Shown piece after piece: positions 7,483 through 15,898 of a stretch of DNA of 64,000 nt. The stretch comes from G963664585 sp963664585 (GTDB taxonomy: Bacteria; Bacillota; Clostridia; Oscillospirales; Ruminococcaceae). Numbering within the stretch: the stretch's first letter is position 1; each line of letters begins with the position of its first letter. The notes under the pieces were generated by a model. It saw only the letters and a list, made by a program, of their open reading frames with translations, was not told the origin of the DNA and ran no database searches. The translations under genes and the position numbers were made by a program. Location of the stretch: positions 140,008 through 204,007 of the forward strand of contig CAXXEO010000021.1 of the NCBI GenBank assembly GCA_963664585.2, given 5' to 3'.

Positions 7483-10107
7483 ATGCCGACACCCATTGAA
7501 AAAACTTATGACCCCCAAAAGGTGGAGGATCGAATATACGACTTCTGGCTGAAGGGCGGTTATTTTCATGCCGTACCCAACCCTGAGAAAGAACCGTACA
7601 CCATCGTCATTCCCCCGCCCAATATTACAGGACAGCTCCATATGGGACATGCTCTGGACAACTCACTTCAGGATATACTGATACGCTATAAACGCATGAG
7701 GGGCTTTGAAACCCTTTGGATGCCCGGTACAGATCACGCCGCTATCGCCACTGAGGCGAAGCTGGTTGATGCTCTCAAAAAAGAGGGCCTGACCAAAGAT
7801 GATGTCGGACGCGAGGGATTTTTAAAGCGTGCTTGGGAGTGGCGTGCCCAATATGGCAGCCGTATCGTTGAACAGCTCAAAAAAATAGGCTGCTCCTGCG
7901 ACTGGGAGCGCGAACGCTTCACTATGGACGAAGGCTGCTCGAAGGCTGTAAAGGAAGTTTTTCTTCGCCTGTATAAAAAAGGACTCATCTACCGCGGCGA
8001 GCGCATCATCAACTGGTGCCCATACTGCAAGACCTCCATTTCTGAAGCTGAGGTGGATTATAATGAAGCGGACGGTCATTTCTGGCACATCCGCTATCCT
8101 CTTACAGATGGCAGCGGCGATCTTTCTGTTGCTACCACCCGCCCCGAAACTATGCTTGGCGACACCGCCCTGGCAGTAAATCCCGCCGACGCCCGCTATA
8201 AACATCTGATCGGTAAGACTGTGATTCTACCCCTCGTGGGCCGTGAAATACCCGTCATTGCAGACGACTATGTCGAGCTTGATTTTGGAACCGGTGTGGT
8301 CAAAATAACCCCCGCCCACGATCCCAATGACTTTGAGGTGGGGCTCCGCCATAACCTTGAGGTTATCAATATCATGAACGATGATGCCACCATCAATGAA
8401 AACGGTGGCATATACGCCGGACTTGACCGCTATGAGGCCAGAAAGCGTCTCGTCGCCGACCTTGAGACAGAGGGCTTTCTGATCAAGGTGGAGGATTATA
8501 AGCACAATGTAGGTGGCTGCTACCGCTGCTCGACCACCGTTGAACCCAGGGTTTCCACCCAGTGGTTCGTCAGGATGAAACCCCTTGCCGAGCCTGCGAT
8601 TGAGGCTGTCCGCAGTGGTCAGACAAAATTTGTACCCGAACGCTTTGACAAGATCTATTACCACTGGATGGAGAATATAAAGGACTGGTGCATCTCCCGC
8701 CAACTCTGGTGGGGACACCGCATACCTGCGTGGTACTGTCAGGACTGTGGCGAGATGATCGTTGCAGCAGATGAGCCAACCACCTGCCCGAAATGTGGCA
8801 GTCACAAGCTGAAGCAGGATGAGGATACCCTTGACACCTGGTTCTCCTCCGCCCTGTGGCCCTTCTCCACGTTGGGCTGGCCTGACAAAACCCCTGAGTT
8901 GGAATATTTCTTTCCCACCAATACCCTTGTCACAGGCTACGACATTATCTTCTTCTGGGTGGCAAGAATGATCTTCTCATCCATTGAGCATATGGGCGAG
9001 GTCCCCTTCGACACTGTGTTTATCCACGGCCTCATTCGTGACGCCCAGGGTCGCAAAATGTCCAAATCCCTTGGCAACGGCATCGATCCGCTTGAGATTA
9101 TTGAACAGTACGGTGCCGACGCCCTGCGTCTCACAATCGCCACCGGAAACGCTCCCGGTGGGGACATACGCTTCTCAGATGAAAAGGTGAAATCAAGCCG
9201 GAACTTTGCCAATAAGATATGGAACGCTGCCCGATTCATCATGATGAACATCGAGAATGATGAAATACCTCTTACTTTACCAACAGCACTGACAACCGAG
9301 GATAAATGGATCATCAGCCGCTTCAATCGCCTTGTCAAAGAGGTCACCGACAATATTGACCGCTTTGAACTGGGCACTGCTGTCAGCAAGCTTTACGACT
9401 TCATCTGGGATATCTTCTGTGACTGGTATATTGAGCTTGCAAAGACCAGACTAATGGCAGGCGGCGAGACCGCGATGGACGCCAAGCGGGTTTTATGCTA
9501 TGTACTCAGCAATACGCTCAAGCTGCTGCATCCCTTTATGCCCTTTATTACCGAGGAAATATGGCAGTCGCTTCCCCATGACGGAGAAAGTATCATGATT
9601 TCCGACTGGCCCGTCTGGAAGCAGGAACTCGATTTTACTGCCGACGAGCAGTCCTTCGAAATGATTATCAGCGCTATACGCGCCATCCGCAACGCCCGTG
9701 CTGAGTCCGACGTTCCCCCGTCGCGTAAGACGAGTGTCTATATTCAGACGGCACATAAAAATAACTTCGTGTCCGGCTCCGCCTTCATACAAAAGCTCGC
9801 ATATGCCACCAGCGTACAGGTTGCCGACAGCTTCACTTTGACCGAAGCCATGCAGGTTGTCACCGAGGATGCGAGAATCTTTATCCCGCTCGATGAGTTG
9901 ATTGATCGTGATAAAGAACTTGCCCGCTTGAACAAGGAACTGCTAAGCTGCCAAAAGGACATCGAACTCATTAGTGGAAAGCTTCAAAACGAGAATTTTG
10001 TCAGTCGAGCCCCCGCTGCTGTAATCGAGGGGGAAAGAGTGAAACTATCGAAGGCCGAGGAAAAACAGGGGAAGATAAAGGAAAGTTTAGAGCATCTGAT
10101 GAGATAG
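7483..10107 (+). CDS. valS: valyl-tRNA synthetase
   Basis: 874 residues from the ATG at 7483, which has AAAGGAGGG upstream; the longer frame from 7366 lacks a good site. It charges tRNA-Val in the cytoplasm. Visible marks: HMGH (~53-56, HIGH motif of class I synthetases), the CP1 editing domain (TTRPETMLGDTA ~225), zinc-knuckle cysteines (WYCQDCGE...CPKCGS ~420-440), KMSKS (~525), the anticodon-binding domain, and the C-terminal coiled coil typical of ValS (DRDKELARLNKEL). folC begins 12 nt after the stop, a frequent Firmicute pairing. No T-box was seen upstream. Confidence 0.98.
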   Translation: MPTPIEKTYDPQKVEDRIYDFWLKGGYFHAVPNPEKEPYTIVIPPPNITGQLHMGHALDNSLQDILIRYKRMRGFETLWMPGTDHAAIATEAKLVDALKKEGLTKDDVGREGFLKRAWEWRAQYGSRIVEQLKKIGCSCDWERERFTMDEGCSKAVKEVFLRLYKKGLIYRGERIINWCPYCKTSISEAEVDYNEADGHFWHIRYPLTDGSGDLSVATTRPETMLGDTALAVNPADARYKHLIGKTVILPLVGREIPVIADDYVELDFGTGVVKITPAHDPNDFEVGLRHNLEVINIMNDDATINENGGIYAGLDRYEARKRLVADLETEGFLIKVEDYKHNVGGCYRCSTTVEPRVSTQWFVRMKPLAEPAIEAVRSGQTKFVPERFDKIYYHWMENIKDWCISRQLWWGHRIPAWYCQDCGEMIVAADEPTTCPKCGSHKLKQDEDTLDTWFSSALWPFSTLGWPDKTPELEYFFPTNTLVTGYDIIFFWVARMIFSSIEHMGEVPFDTVFIHGLIRDAQGRKMSKSLGNGIDPLEIIEQYGADALRLTIATGNAPGGDIRFSDEKVKSSRNFANKIWNAARFIMMNIENDEIPLTLPTALTTEDKWIISRFNRLVKEVTDNIDRFELGTAVSKLYDFIWDIFCDWYIELAKTRLMAGGETAMDAKRVLCYVLSNTLKLLHPFMPFITEEIWQSLPHDGESIMISDWPVWKQELDFTADEQSFEMIISAIRAIRNARAESDVPPSRKTSVYIQTAHKNNFVSGSAFIQKLAYATSVQVADSFTLTEAMQVVTEDARIFIPLDELIDRDKELARLNKELLSCQKDIELISGKLQNENFVSRAPAAVIEGERVKLSKAEEKQGKIKESLEHLMR

Positions 10108-10119
10108 TGAGGGATAAAA

Positions 10120-11409
10120 ATGACATACGAACAATGCCTACAGTATATTCATACTCTGAATCGTTTTGGCAAAAAAGCGGGTCTTGAAAACATTACAAGG
10201 CTGCTGTCACTGATGGGCAATCCACAAAAAAAGCTCAAGTTTGTGCATATTGCAGGCACAAACGGCAAAGGTTCAACTACGACGATGACGGCCGCGGTGC
10301 TGCAGCAAGCCGGTTATCGCACAGGAAAGTATCTATCTCCCTTCATTCTGGAGTTTGGCGAACGTATGCAGGTGGACGGTGTCATGATTTCTCATGATGA
10401 GTTAATCGAATGCACCGAATATGTAAAGGCCTTTGCTGACCAGATGACCACCGAAGGGAATGGCCCCATCGAGTTTGAAGTCGTCACCGCCATCGCCATG
10501 GAATGGTTTTGCCGCAAAGGCTGTGAAGTTGTTTCTCTGGAAGTAGGGATTGGAGGTCGTTTTGACGCCACCAATGTCATTGACTGCCCTCTTGTGTCTG
10601 CGATTACTTCTATCAGCCTGGATCACATTGAAATACTGGGCAACACTATCGAACAAATCGCCTTTGAAAAATGTGGAATTATTAAGGAAGGCGGTATTAC
10701 TGTCAGCTATCCGGATCAGAAGCCAGAAGCACTGGCGGTGATTATGGAGCAAGCTGCGCTCAAACACAACCGTTTTGTTATGGGCAACCCCAACGTTGTT
10801 ATTGTTAAGTCAGCAGACTTTACAGGTACTGATATCCTTTATGGCGACCTTGCCATTCATATTCCGCTCTTAGGCGCACATCAGATCATGAACACACTGA
10901 CTGCTGTGGAGATTCTTCATGAGTTACGTCAAAGCCATGGCTTCCATATTTCTGACGCTGATATCGTAAATGGAATTGCCGATGTATCCTTTCCTGCCAG
11001 AATGGAGATCATCTCCAAAAAGCCTTTTGTCATTCTCGACGGTGCCCACAATATATCCGGTGCGCAAATGCTGTCCGAGGCATTCTCGCTGATGAAGGGC
11101 CATAAGGTGACAGTGATTGCGGGTATGTTGGGTGACAAGGACTTTAGCGGATCGATGGCTTTTATCGCCCCTCTCGCCCACCGGGTCATCACGGTAACAC
11201 CTCAATCGCCCCGAGCTCTTTGTGCAGACAAACTTGCTGAACAGGTCCGGCCGTTCTGTCAGAACGTTATCGCCATTTCAGATTCGCGCGATGCTTATCA
11301 CAGGGCGGTCTCAGAGCTTGACGAGGATGGTATTATTGTGATTTGTGGCTCGTTATACCTGGCTTCCGAGATGCGGCAGATTATTCTCGACGAAAAGACC
11401 GGGAACTAG
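10120..11409 (+). CDS. folC: folylpolyglutamate synthase / dihydrofolate synthase
   Basis: 429 residues, the usual FolC length. It adds glutamate to dihydropteroate and to folates using ATP. The P-loop GTNGKGST is at 46-53; a Mur-ligase central domain (VSLEVGIGGRFDATN ~135-149; SLDHIEILG ~168) and a C-terminal domain with DGAHN (~308) follow. It starts 12 nt after valS on the same strand and likely shares its transcript, which ends at the hairpin near 11468-11500. Confidence 0.96.
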   Translation: MTYEQCLQYIHTLNRFGKKAGLENITRLLSLMGNPQKKLKFVHIAGTNGKGSTTTMTAAVLQQAGYRTGKYLSPFILEFGERMQVDGVMISHDELIECTEYVKAFADQMTTEGNGPIEFEVVTAIAMEWFCRKGCEVVSLEVGIGGRFDATNVIDCPLVSAITSISLDHIEILGNTIEQIAFEKCGIIKEGGITVSYPDQKPEALAVIMEQAALKHNRFVMGNPNVVIVKSADFTGTDILYGDLAIHIPLLGAHQIMNTLTAVEILHELRQSHGFHISDADIVNGIADVSFPARMEIISKKPFVILDGAHNISGAQMLSEAFSLMKGHKVTVIAGMLGDKDFSGSMAFIAPLAHRVITVTPQSPRALCADKLAEQVRPFCQNVIAISDSRDAYHRAVSELDEDGIIVICGSLYLASEMRQIILDEKTGN

Positions 11410-11467
11410 CTTTTTTTCTCTCAAAAATTCTCTGATTAAACCCACCATTTCGACCTATAATTTAACC

Positions 11468-11500
11468 GAAAGCCCTTATCCTTGTTGATAAGGGCTTTCT
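11468..11500 (+). terminator. terminator after valS-folC
   Basis: GAAAGCCCTTATC - loop - GATAAGGGCTTTC, a 13-bp stem followed by TTATTT, 60 nt past the folC stop. Confidence 0.85.
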
Positions 11501-11562
11501 TATTTACTAAATACTTTTGAAAGAGCCTTTTTCGATTGCAGCTCTTTTTTCTAACTTAATAC

Positions 11563-11658
11563 TATAGTTGATTAATTTGAAAACAAGCTTGTGATTTCTT
11601 CCCCCGCCGAAGGCGGGGGAAGAAAATGACGTTTTAACTATAGCCAGTTTTTAAGTTA
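11563..11658 (-). repeat. family A palindromic element, copy 1
   Basis: Reverse orientation: begins TATAGTTGATTAATTTGAAA and carries the GC hairpin CCCCCGCC-GAA-GGCGGGGG. The far end stops after AAGTTAA and lacks the final TTGGCTATA, so this copy is truncated by ~9 nt. It lies between folC and the spoIIA operon. Confidence 0.9.
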
Positions 11659-11784
11659 AGAGGAAAAATGGAGTTTGAGACAAAAAGGAAATAATTCAAA
11701 AAATTGCCCTTTCAATTTGGGAATAGCATTAGAATAATTCGCCTTTGTTTACAGATAATAACAGTAGTCGAAAGGATGATGAAG

Positions 11785-12102
11785 ATGTCTGTTTTGATAA
11801 AACAGGAGGACAAGCGTATTACCGCCGTACTGGAAGGGGAAATTGATCATCACTCGGCTGCGCAGATGCGCAGAGAAATCGATGAGGCGGTCGGCCAGAG
11901 CCAACCAGAAACCCTTGTCCTGGATTTTGGTGGCGTTACCTTTATGGACAGCTCGGGCATTGGCCTTGTCATGGGCCGTTACCGCCTTGTCCACGAATAT
12001 GGCGGCCTTGTGCGCGTGCAAAATCCCCCACCGCATATTCGAAAGGTCATGAAAGTAGCCGGACTTGAAACAATTGCCAGTATAGAAAGCGGAGGAATGT
12101 AA
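11785..12102 (+). CDS. spoIIAA: anti-anti-sigma factor SpoIIAA
   Basis: 105 residues from the ATG at 11785 (AAAGG 9 nt upstream; two earlier in-frame ATGs are too close to it). STAS domain. The conserved phospho-acceptor serine lies in FMDSSGIGLVMGRY (~55-68). In sporulating cells dephosphorylated SpoIIAA binds SpoIIAB and frees sigma F in the forespore. It is first in spoIIAA-spoIIAB-sigF; the next start is 1 nt past its stop. The operon is usually driven by sigma H, but I found no sigma H promoter with correct spacing. Confidence 0.96.
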   Translation: MSVLIKQEDKRITAVLEGEIDHHSAAQMRREIDEAVGQSQPETLVLDFGGVTFMDSSGIGLVMGRYRLVHEYGGLVRVQNPPPHIRKVMKVAGLETIASIESGGM

Positions 12103-12103
12103 A

Positions 12104-12553
12104 GTGAAAGCCCTTAACACGATGAAATTGCAGTTTGAAAGCAGGTCTGTGAATGAATCGTTCGCCCGAATGGCAGTAAGCGCATTCGTTTCGCAGCTTG
12201 ACCCTACCATTGATGAACTTGCTGATATCAAAACAGCGGTGTCCGAGGCAGTTACCAACTGTATCGTCCATGCCTATGGTGACCGGATTGACACCATCTA
12301 CATATCCGCTTCCATCTTCGAGGGTGCCCACGTCATGATCAAGGTACGCGACAGAGGATGCGGAATCGAGGATATCAAAAAGGCCATGGAGCCACTGTAT
12401 ACAAGCTGCCCTGGCGGTGAGCGTGCCGGGCTTGGTTTTGCCGTCATGCAGAGTCTGATGGACAAGATCAGGGTGCGCTCAAAACTTGGGGTTGGCACCT
12501 TGGTGACCATGGAGAGGAGGATAACCTCAAAGGGTGGGTCTAATGACGAATAA
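12104..12553 (+). CDS. spoIIAB: anti-sigma F factor / serine kinase SpoIIAB
   Basis: 149 residues, GTG start at 12104. GHKL-type kinase: N box SEAVTNCIVHAYG (~47-59), G1 box DRGCGIED (~83-90), G2 box GGERAGLGFAVMQS (~105-118). It binds and holds sigma F and phosphorylates SpoIIAA with ATP. Its 3' end overlaps the start of sigF by 11 nt, indicating translational coupling. Confidence 0.97.
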   Translation: MKALNTMKLQFESRSVNESFARMAVSAFVSQLDPTIDELADIKTAVSEAVTNCIVHAYGDRIDTIYISASIFEGAHVMIKVRDRGCGIEDIKKAMEPLYTSCPGGERAGLGFAVMQSLMDKIRVRSKLGVGTLVTMERRITSKGGSNDE

Positions 12554-13217
12554 CCTCTCAATCGAGCGCCGTGAAGAGATTATATCAAAGAACATCGGCC
12601 TAGTACACTCCTGTGCCCACCGCTTTAAGGGGCGCGGGATTGAGTATGATGACCTTTTTCAAGCCGGATGTGTGGGGCTGATCAAGGCCTCTGACGCCTT
12701 TGATGTAGAGCGCGGCCTGCGTTTTTCTACCTATGCGGTCCCCGTAATCTTAGGTGAGATGCGCCGGCTTTTCCGCGATGGTGGGTCTGTAAAGATCAGC
12801 CGCACGATTAAAGAACTCTCCCTGCGCATTGGACGCACCAGAGAAAGATTTGCCACTTTTAACGGCCGCGAGCCCACTATTTCTGAGCTGTGTGAGCTGA
12901 TGGATCTCTCTGAGGACAGCGTCATCGAAGCCCTCAATGTCTGTGCGCCTCCCCTTTCTCTTACCGAAAGTGAGGAAGAAGGCGGCGGTCAGATTGATCT
13001 CCCCGTTAGTTCGCCAGAAGAGGCCATGTCCGATCTTCTTTCCCTAAAGCAGGTGGTAGGCCAACTTCCATGCGAGGACCGTCAACTGATCGTTTTGCGA
13101 TATTTTTCCGGTAAGACACAGGTACAGACAGCGACCGAGCTTGGACTGACCCAAGTGCAGGTCTCCCGCAGAGAAAAGAAAATTCTCGATTCAATGCGCC
13201 AGCAGTTAAGCGGGTAA
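12543..13217 (+). CDS. sigF: forespore sigma factor SigF
   Basis: 224 residues from the ATG at 12543, which has AAAGGGTGGG upstream inside spoIIAB. Sigma-70 family: region 2 (YDDLFQAGCVGLIKA, RFSTYAVPVILGEMRR), region 3, and region 4 with helix-turn-helix (TQVQTATELGLTQVQVSRREK). It directs forespore transcription after asymmetric division. It is last in the operon and followed by a strong terminator. spoIIR, a sigma F target in characterised species, lies 1.8 kb downstream on the other strand. Confidence 0.96.
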   Translation: MTNNLSIERREEIISKNIGLVHSCAHRFKGRGIEYDDLFQAGCVGLIKASDAFDVERGLRFSTYAVPVILGEMRRLFRDGGSVKISRTIKELSLRIGRTRERFATFNGREPTISELCELMDLSEDSVIEALNVCAPPLSLTESEEEGGGQIDLPVSSPEEAMSDLLSLKQVVGQLPCEDRQLIVLRYFSGKTQVQTATELGLTQVQVSRREKKILDSMRQQLSG

Positions 13218-13222
13218 ATGCT

Positions 13223-13260
13223 AGGGCCGCCGGCTATGTATGCCGGCGGCCCTTACTTTT
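13223..13260 (+). terminator. terminator of the spoIIA operon
   Basis: AGGGCCGCCGGC - TATGTAT - GCCGGCGGCCCT, a 12-bp perfect GC-rich stem, then TACTTTT. It begins 5 nt after the sigF stop. Confidence 0.92.
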
Positions 13261-13401
13261 AACAAAAAGTAATAACGCTCCTCACTTGAAACCATAAATA
13301 TTAGTCAAGAATCCACTTGCTTTGGGAGGTGTAAAAGTTGTCCTCATTAAGCGGACGCCTTCTTTACATTTAATGGGCATTAATGGTATTATTAGGTTTG
13401 A

Positions 13402-13507
13402 TATAGCCAATTAACTTAAAAACTGGCTATAGTTAAAACCTCATTTTCTTCCCCCGCCTTCGGCGGAAGAAGAAATCACAAGCTTGTTTTCAAATTAATT
13501 AACTATA
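13402..13507 (+). repeat. family A palindromic element, copy 2
   Basis: Forward orientation, TATAGCCAATTAACTTAAAA to TTAATTAACTATA. The hairpin right arm is eroded (CCCCCGCC-TTC-GGCGGAAGAAG). It lies between sigF and the Nudix gene. Confidence 0.92.
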
Positions 13508-13549
13508 AATGAAATTCTAATTTTTATAGAATGCTCATGGGGGATTGTT

Positions 13550-13960
13550 ATGCAAGGATACAATGTTATTGCCGTTTATAATGAATCCTGCGAAGAAATA
13601 TTGATGTGTAAACGAAGGAAAAATCCATATAAAGGACTATCTAATTTAGTTGGCGGAAAAATTGAAAATAATGAAAATGGACTTGCTGCCGCTTATCGAG
13701 AATTGCAGGAGGAAACCGCTATCGGCAAAGCTGATATTGTTCTGCTTCATCTCATGGATTTTACATATTTCATGGATAATTGTTATGTTGAAGTGTATGT
13801 TGGAAAGCTCAATAAAGATTTTACAGTATTGGGTGATGAAAATGATTTGTATTGGTCTGATTTAAATTGTAATTTTTTTGATATGACGCAATATGCTGGC
13901 GAAGGAAATATAGGTCATATTATTGAACATATTAAAATGTCAAAGCAAAAACTTTTCTAA
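13550..13960 (+). CDS. Nudix hydrolase
   Basis: 136 residues. A Nudix box is visible (GGKIENNENGLAAAYRELQEE, ~34-54, matching GX5EX7REUXEEXGU with the final part diverged). Such enzymes cleave nucleoside diphosphates linked to other groups; the substrate cannot be told. The gene is AT-rich compared with sigF and lies exactly between two family A copies in the same orientation (13402-13507 and 14003-14107), 43 nt from each. It looks like an inserted accessory gene in a sporulation locus. Confidence 0.85.
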   Translation: MQGYNVIAVYNESCEEILMCKRRKNPYKGLSNLVGGKIENNENGLAAAYRELQEETAIGKADIVLLHLMDFTYFMDNCYVEVYVGKLNKDFTVLGDENDLYWSDLNCNFFDMTQYAGEGNIGHIIEHIKMSKQKLF

Positions 13961-14002
13961 CAGTTAATGGTAATATTTAATTTACTGGTATTACAAATTA
14001 TT

Positions 14003-14107
14003 TATAGCCAATTAACTTAAAAACTGGCTATAGTTAAAACGTCATTTTCTTCCCCCGCCTTCGGCGGGGGAAGAAATCACAAGCTTGTTTTCAAGTTAAT
14101 CAACTAT
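14003..14107 (+). repeat. family A palindromic element, copy 3
   Basis: Forward orientation, near-consensus, with the intact hairpin CCCCCGCC-TTC-GGCGGGGG. It ends 19 nt before the methyltransferase start. Confidence 0.95.
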
Positions 14108-14126
14108 ATTAACACAGGGGGCTTAT

Positions 14127-14891
14127 ATGGACGAAACTTCGCTTAAAAACAAGAAGGCGTGGGAATACCGCGCCTATGAGTTTTGGAAAATGAATTATGG
14201 TACACCGGAAGAAAAAGCAACACAAATTATACAAAATCCAATCGCACGTTTAAGGTATCATCAGAAATATTTTGAACATGTGGAAGGGTTACAGATTGCC
14301 AATCCGTGTGGCTCTAATGGAAGAATCGCTGTCCCGCTCGCCGTTTTAGGCGCTAATGTTACGGTATTTGATATTTCAGAAGAAAACAAAAGATACGCAT
14401 TGGAGCTGGCGAATTGCGCTGGTGTTACGATAAACTATGAAGTCTGCGATTTTTATGATGTAGACCTGAACCGATACGGAAACTTATTTGATATTGCATA
14501 TCTTGAAGGTGGAATCTTACACTATTTTCATGATATCAATCGGTTCAGTCATACTCTTTACAGCATTATCAAACCAAACGGCAAGCTGATATTATCCGAT
14601 TTTCATCCCTTCCGCAAAATAATCGCACTGGGGCAAATTGGAAAGAATACGGAAGTAACTGAAGGAAATTATTTTGACAGTGGAGTTTACAATGGAGACG
14701 TGGCCTATAAAGGATATTTTCCACAAGGAGAACAATTTGTTTTTCCGGATTGTTCCCTTAGATTCTATACATTAAGTGAAATTTTCAACTCACTTGTCTA
14801 TGCGGGATTCAACATAAGAGAATTTAATGAACACCCCCATTGGGATGATAATAAAATACCTGGAGAATTCACTATTATAGCTATTAAGTAG
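14127..14891 (+). CDS. class I SAM-dependent methyltransferase
   Basis: 254 residues. A Rossmann SAM-binding region: NPCGSNGRIAVPLAVLGA (~57-74, motif I, here with Cys-Gly rather than the usual acidic-Gly), VTVFDISEENKRYA (~76-89), and acidic motif CDFYDVD (~103-109). The substrate is unknown. Codon use is AT-rich like the Nudix gene upstream, from which it is separated by a family A copy. It converges with spoIIR; a hairpin separates them. Confidence 0.8.
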   Translation: MDETSLKNKKAWEYRAYEFWKMNYGTPEEKATQIIQNPIARLRYHQKYFEHVEGLQIANPCGSNGRIAVPLAVLGANVTVFDISEENKRYALELANCAGVTINYEVCDFYDVDLNRYGNLFDIAYLEGGILHYFHDINRFSHTLYSIIKPNGKLILSDFHPFRKIIALGQIGKNTEVTEGNYFDSGVYNGDVAYKGYFPQGEQFVFPDCSLRFYTLSEIFNSLVYAGFNIREFNEHPHWDDNKIPGEFTIIAIK

Positions 14892-14928
14892 ATTATGAAC
14901 ATACGAAGCATTATGATGTAGAAAAGCA

Positions 14929-14966
14929 CACAATCCCCCGCAGCTATGGCTGTAGGGGATTGTGCA
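14929..14966. terminator. bidirectional hairpin between methyltransferase and spoIIR
   Basis: CACAATCCCC-GCAGCTATGGCTGTA-GGGGATTGTG, a 10-bp outer stem, between two convergent genes. Confidence 0.7.
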
Positions 14967-14976
14967 TTTAGTTTTA

Positions 14977-15561
14977 TTAATCTTTATTGAGCCCCTCGAA
15001 CAACTCCACAACGGCAAATTTGGGGACAAAGTGATACTCGTTTAAATTTTTTATACGGTCCTCAAGCTCGCTGGCCTCGCCGGCAGTCGCGGCGGGAATA
15101 CAAAGCGGCGGGTACATGACGCACCACCAGTTCTTACCGACTCCCTCCCCGATGACGACGCGCAAGGCGTTGTAGTGACCGGCAGGCAGGGTAACACCCT
15201 GTTCATAGACCCTGGTTGGAAAGTACATGTGTGTGATTTGCACATTGACCTTATAGTCGTATCCTTGCCCTAAGGCTACCTCCTCGGCAGTTTCGGTAAT
15301 TCTTCCGGAAAGCGCCTCGGCACTCTCAATAGCTGACTGGAGACTTTTCGAACGTCCAAGAATTGCGCCATATTTTTCGAGTATGCGGTCTCTTATCAGG
15401 AGTTTCAGTGCCTGGTCCTCAGCGCTGTCAGAGTTAGCTATAATATGTAGGCGCAGCGTCTCCTGTCGTACAGCATCGCATTCGGCTGCAAAAGAAGTAA
15501 AACTCACCGTTGAGATAGCGCATATCAGTACCAGCATCATAACGATATCCAATTTTTTCAT
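14977..15561 (-). CDS. spoIIR: stage II sporulation protein R
   Basis: 194 residues with a signal peptide (~1-25). The body matches SpoIIR: RLHIIANSD (~37-45), then DRILEKYG, NVQITHMYFPTRVYEQG, PAGHYNALRVVIGEG and KNWWCVMYPPLC. In sporulation it is made in the forespore under sigma F, exported, and triggers SpoIIGA to process pro-sigma E in the mother cell. Its closeness to sigF, on the opposite strand, fits this chain. Start by GGATGGG upstream of the ATG. Confidence 0.95.
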   Translation of the reverse strand: MKKLDIVMMLVLICAISTVSFTSFAAECDAVRQETLRLHIIANSDSAEDQALKLLIRDRILEKYGAILGRSKSLQSAIESAEALSGRITETAEEVALGQGYDYKVNVQITHMYFPTRVYEQGVTLPAGHYNALRVVIGEGVGKNWWCVMYPPLCIPAATAGEASELEDRIKNLNEYHFVPKFAVVELFEGLNKD

Positions 15562-15650
15562 TAAATCCCATCCATTTCCATTTGTTGATGATAGTATGGG
15601 CGGGATTTTGTGTTTTATTCAGTTTCAATTATCATGGTCTCTTAAAGGCA

Positions 15651-15689
15651 ATTCTCTATCCCCCCACCTATGGTGGGGGGATAGAGAAT
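15651..15689. repeat. perfect GC-core palindrome
   Basis: ATTCTCTATCCCCCCACC - TAT - GGTGGGGGGATAGAGAAT, an 18-bp perfect stem in the gap upstream of spoIIR. It belongs to the loose set of palindromes with a C-rich/G-rich core. A weaker one (CCTTCCCACC..) follows at ~15710-15737. Confidence 0.8.
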
Positions 15690-15792
15690 CAAATCGTATT
15701 AAATATAACCTTCCCACCTGTGGCAGGAGAAAGGATATCAGAAAGCTGTTTGTTACCTATGTCAGGAAAAGCGGAATCAATGAATGCCTTAT

Positions 15793-15898
15793 TATAGTTG
15801 ATTAACTTGAAAACAAGCTTATGATTTCTTCCCCCGCCTTCGGCGGGGGAAGAAAATGGCGTTTTAACTATAGCCAGTTTTTAAGTTAATTGGCTATA
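15793..15898 (-). repeat. family A palindromic element, copy 4 (overlaps ispE 3' end)
   Basis: Reverse orientation, apical loop TTC on the plus strand (GAA in element sense). Its TTAATTGGCTATA end forms the last codons and the TAA stop of ispE. Confidence 0.95.

Noticed and set aside
11660..11760. Sigma-H promoter before spoIIAA
   Set aside because: AGGAAAT at 11686 and GAAT at 11721 are ~28 nt apart, too far for a sigma-H promoter; no better pair was seen.
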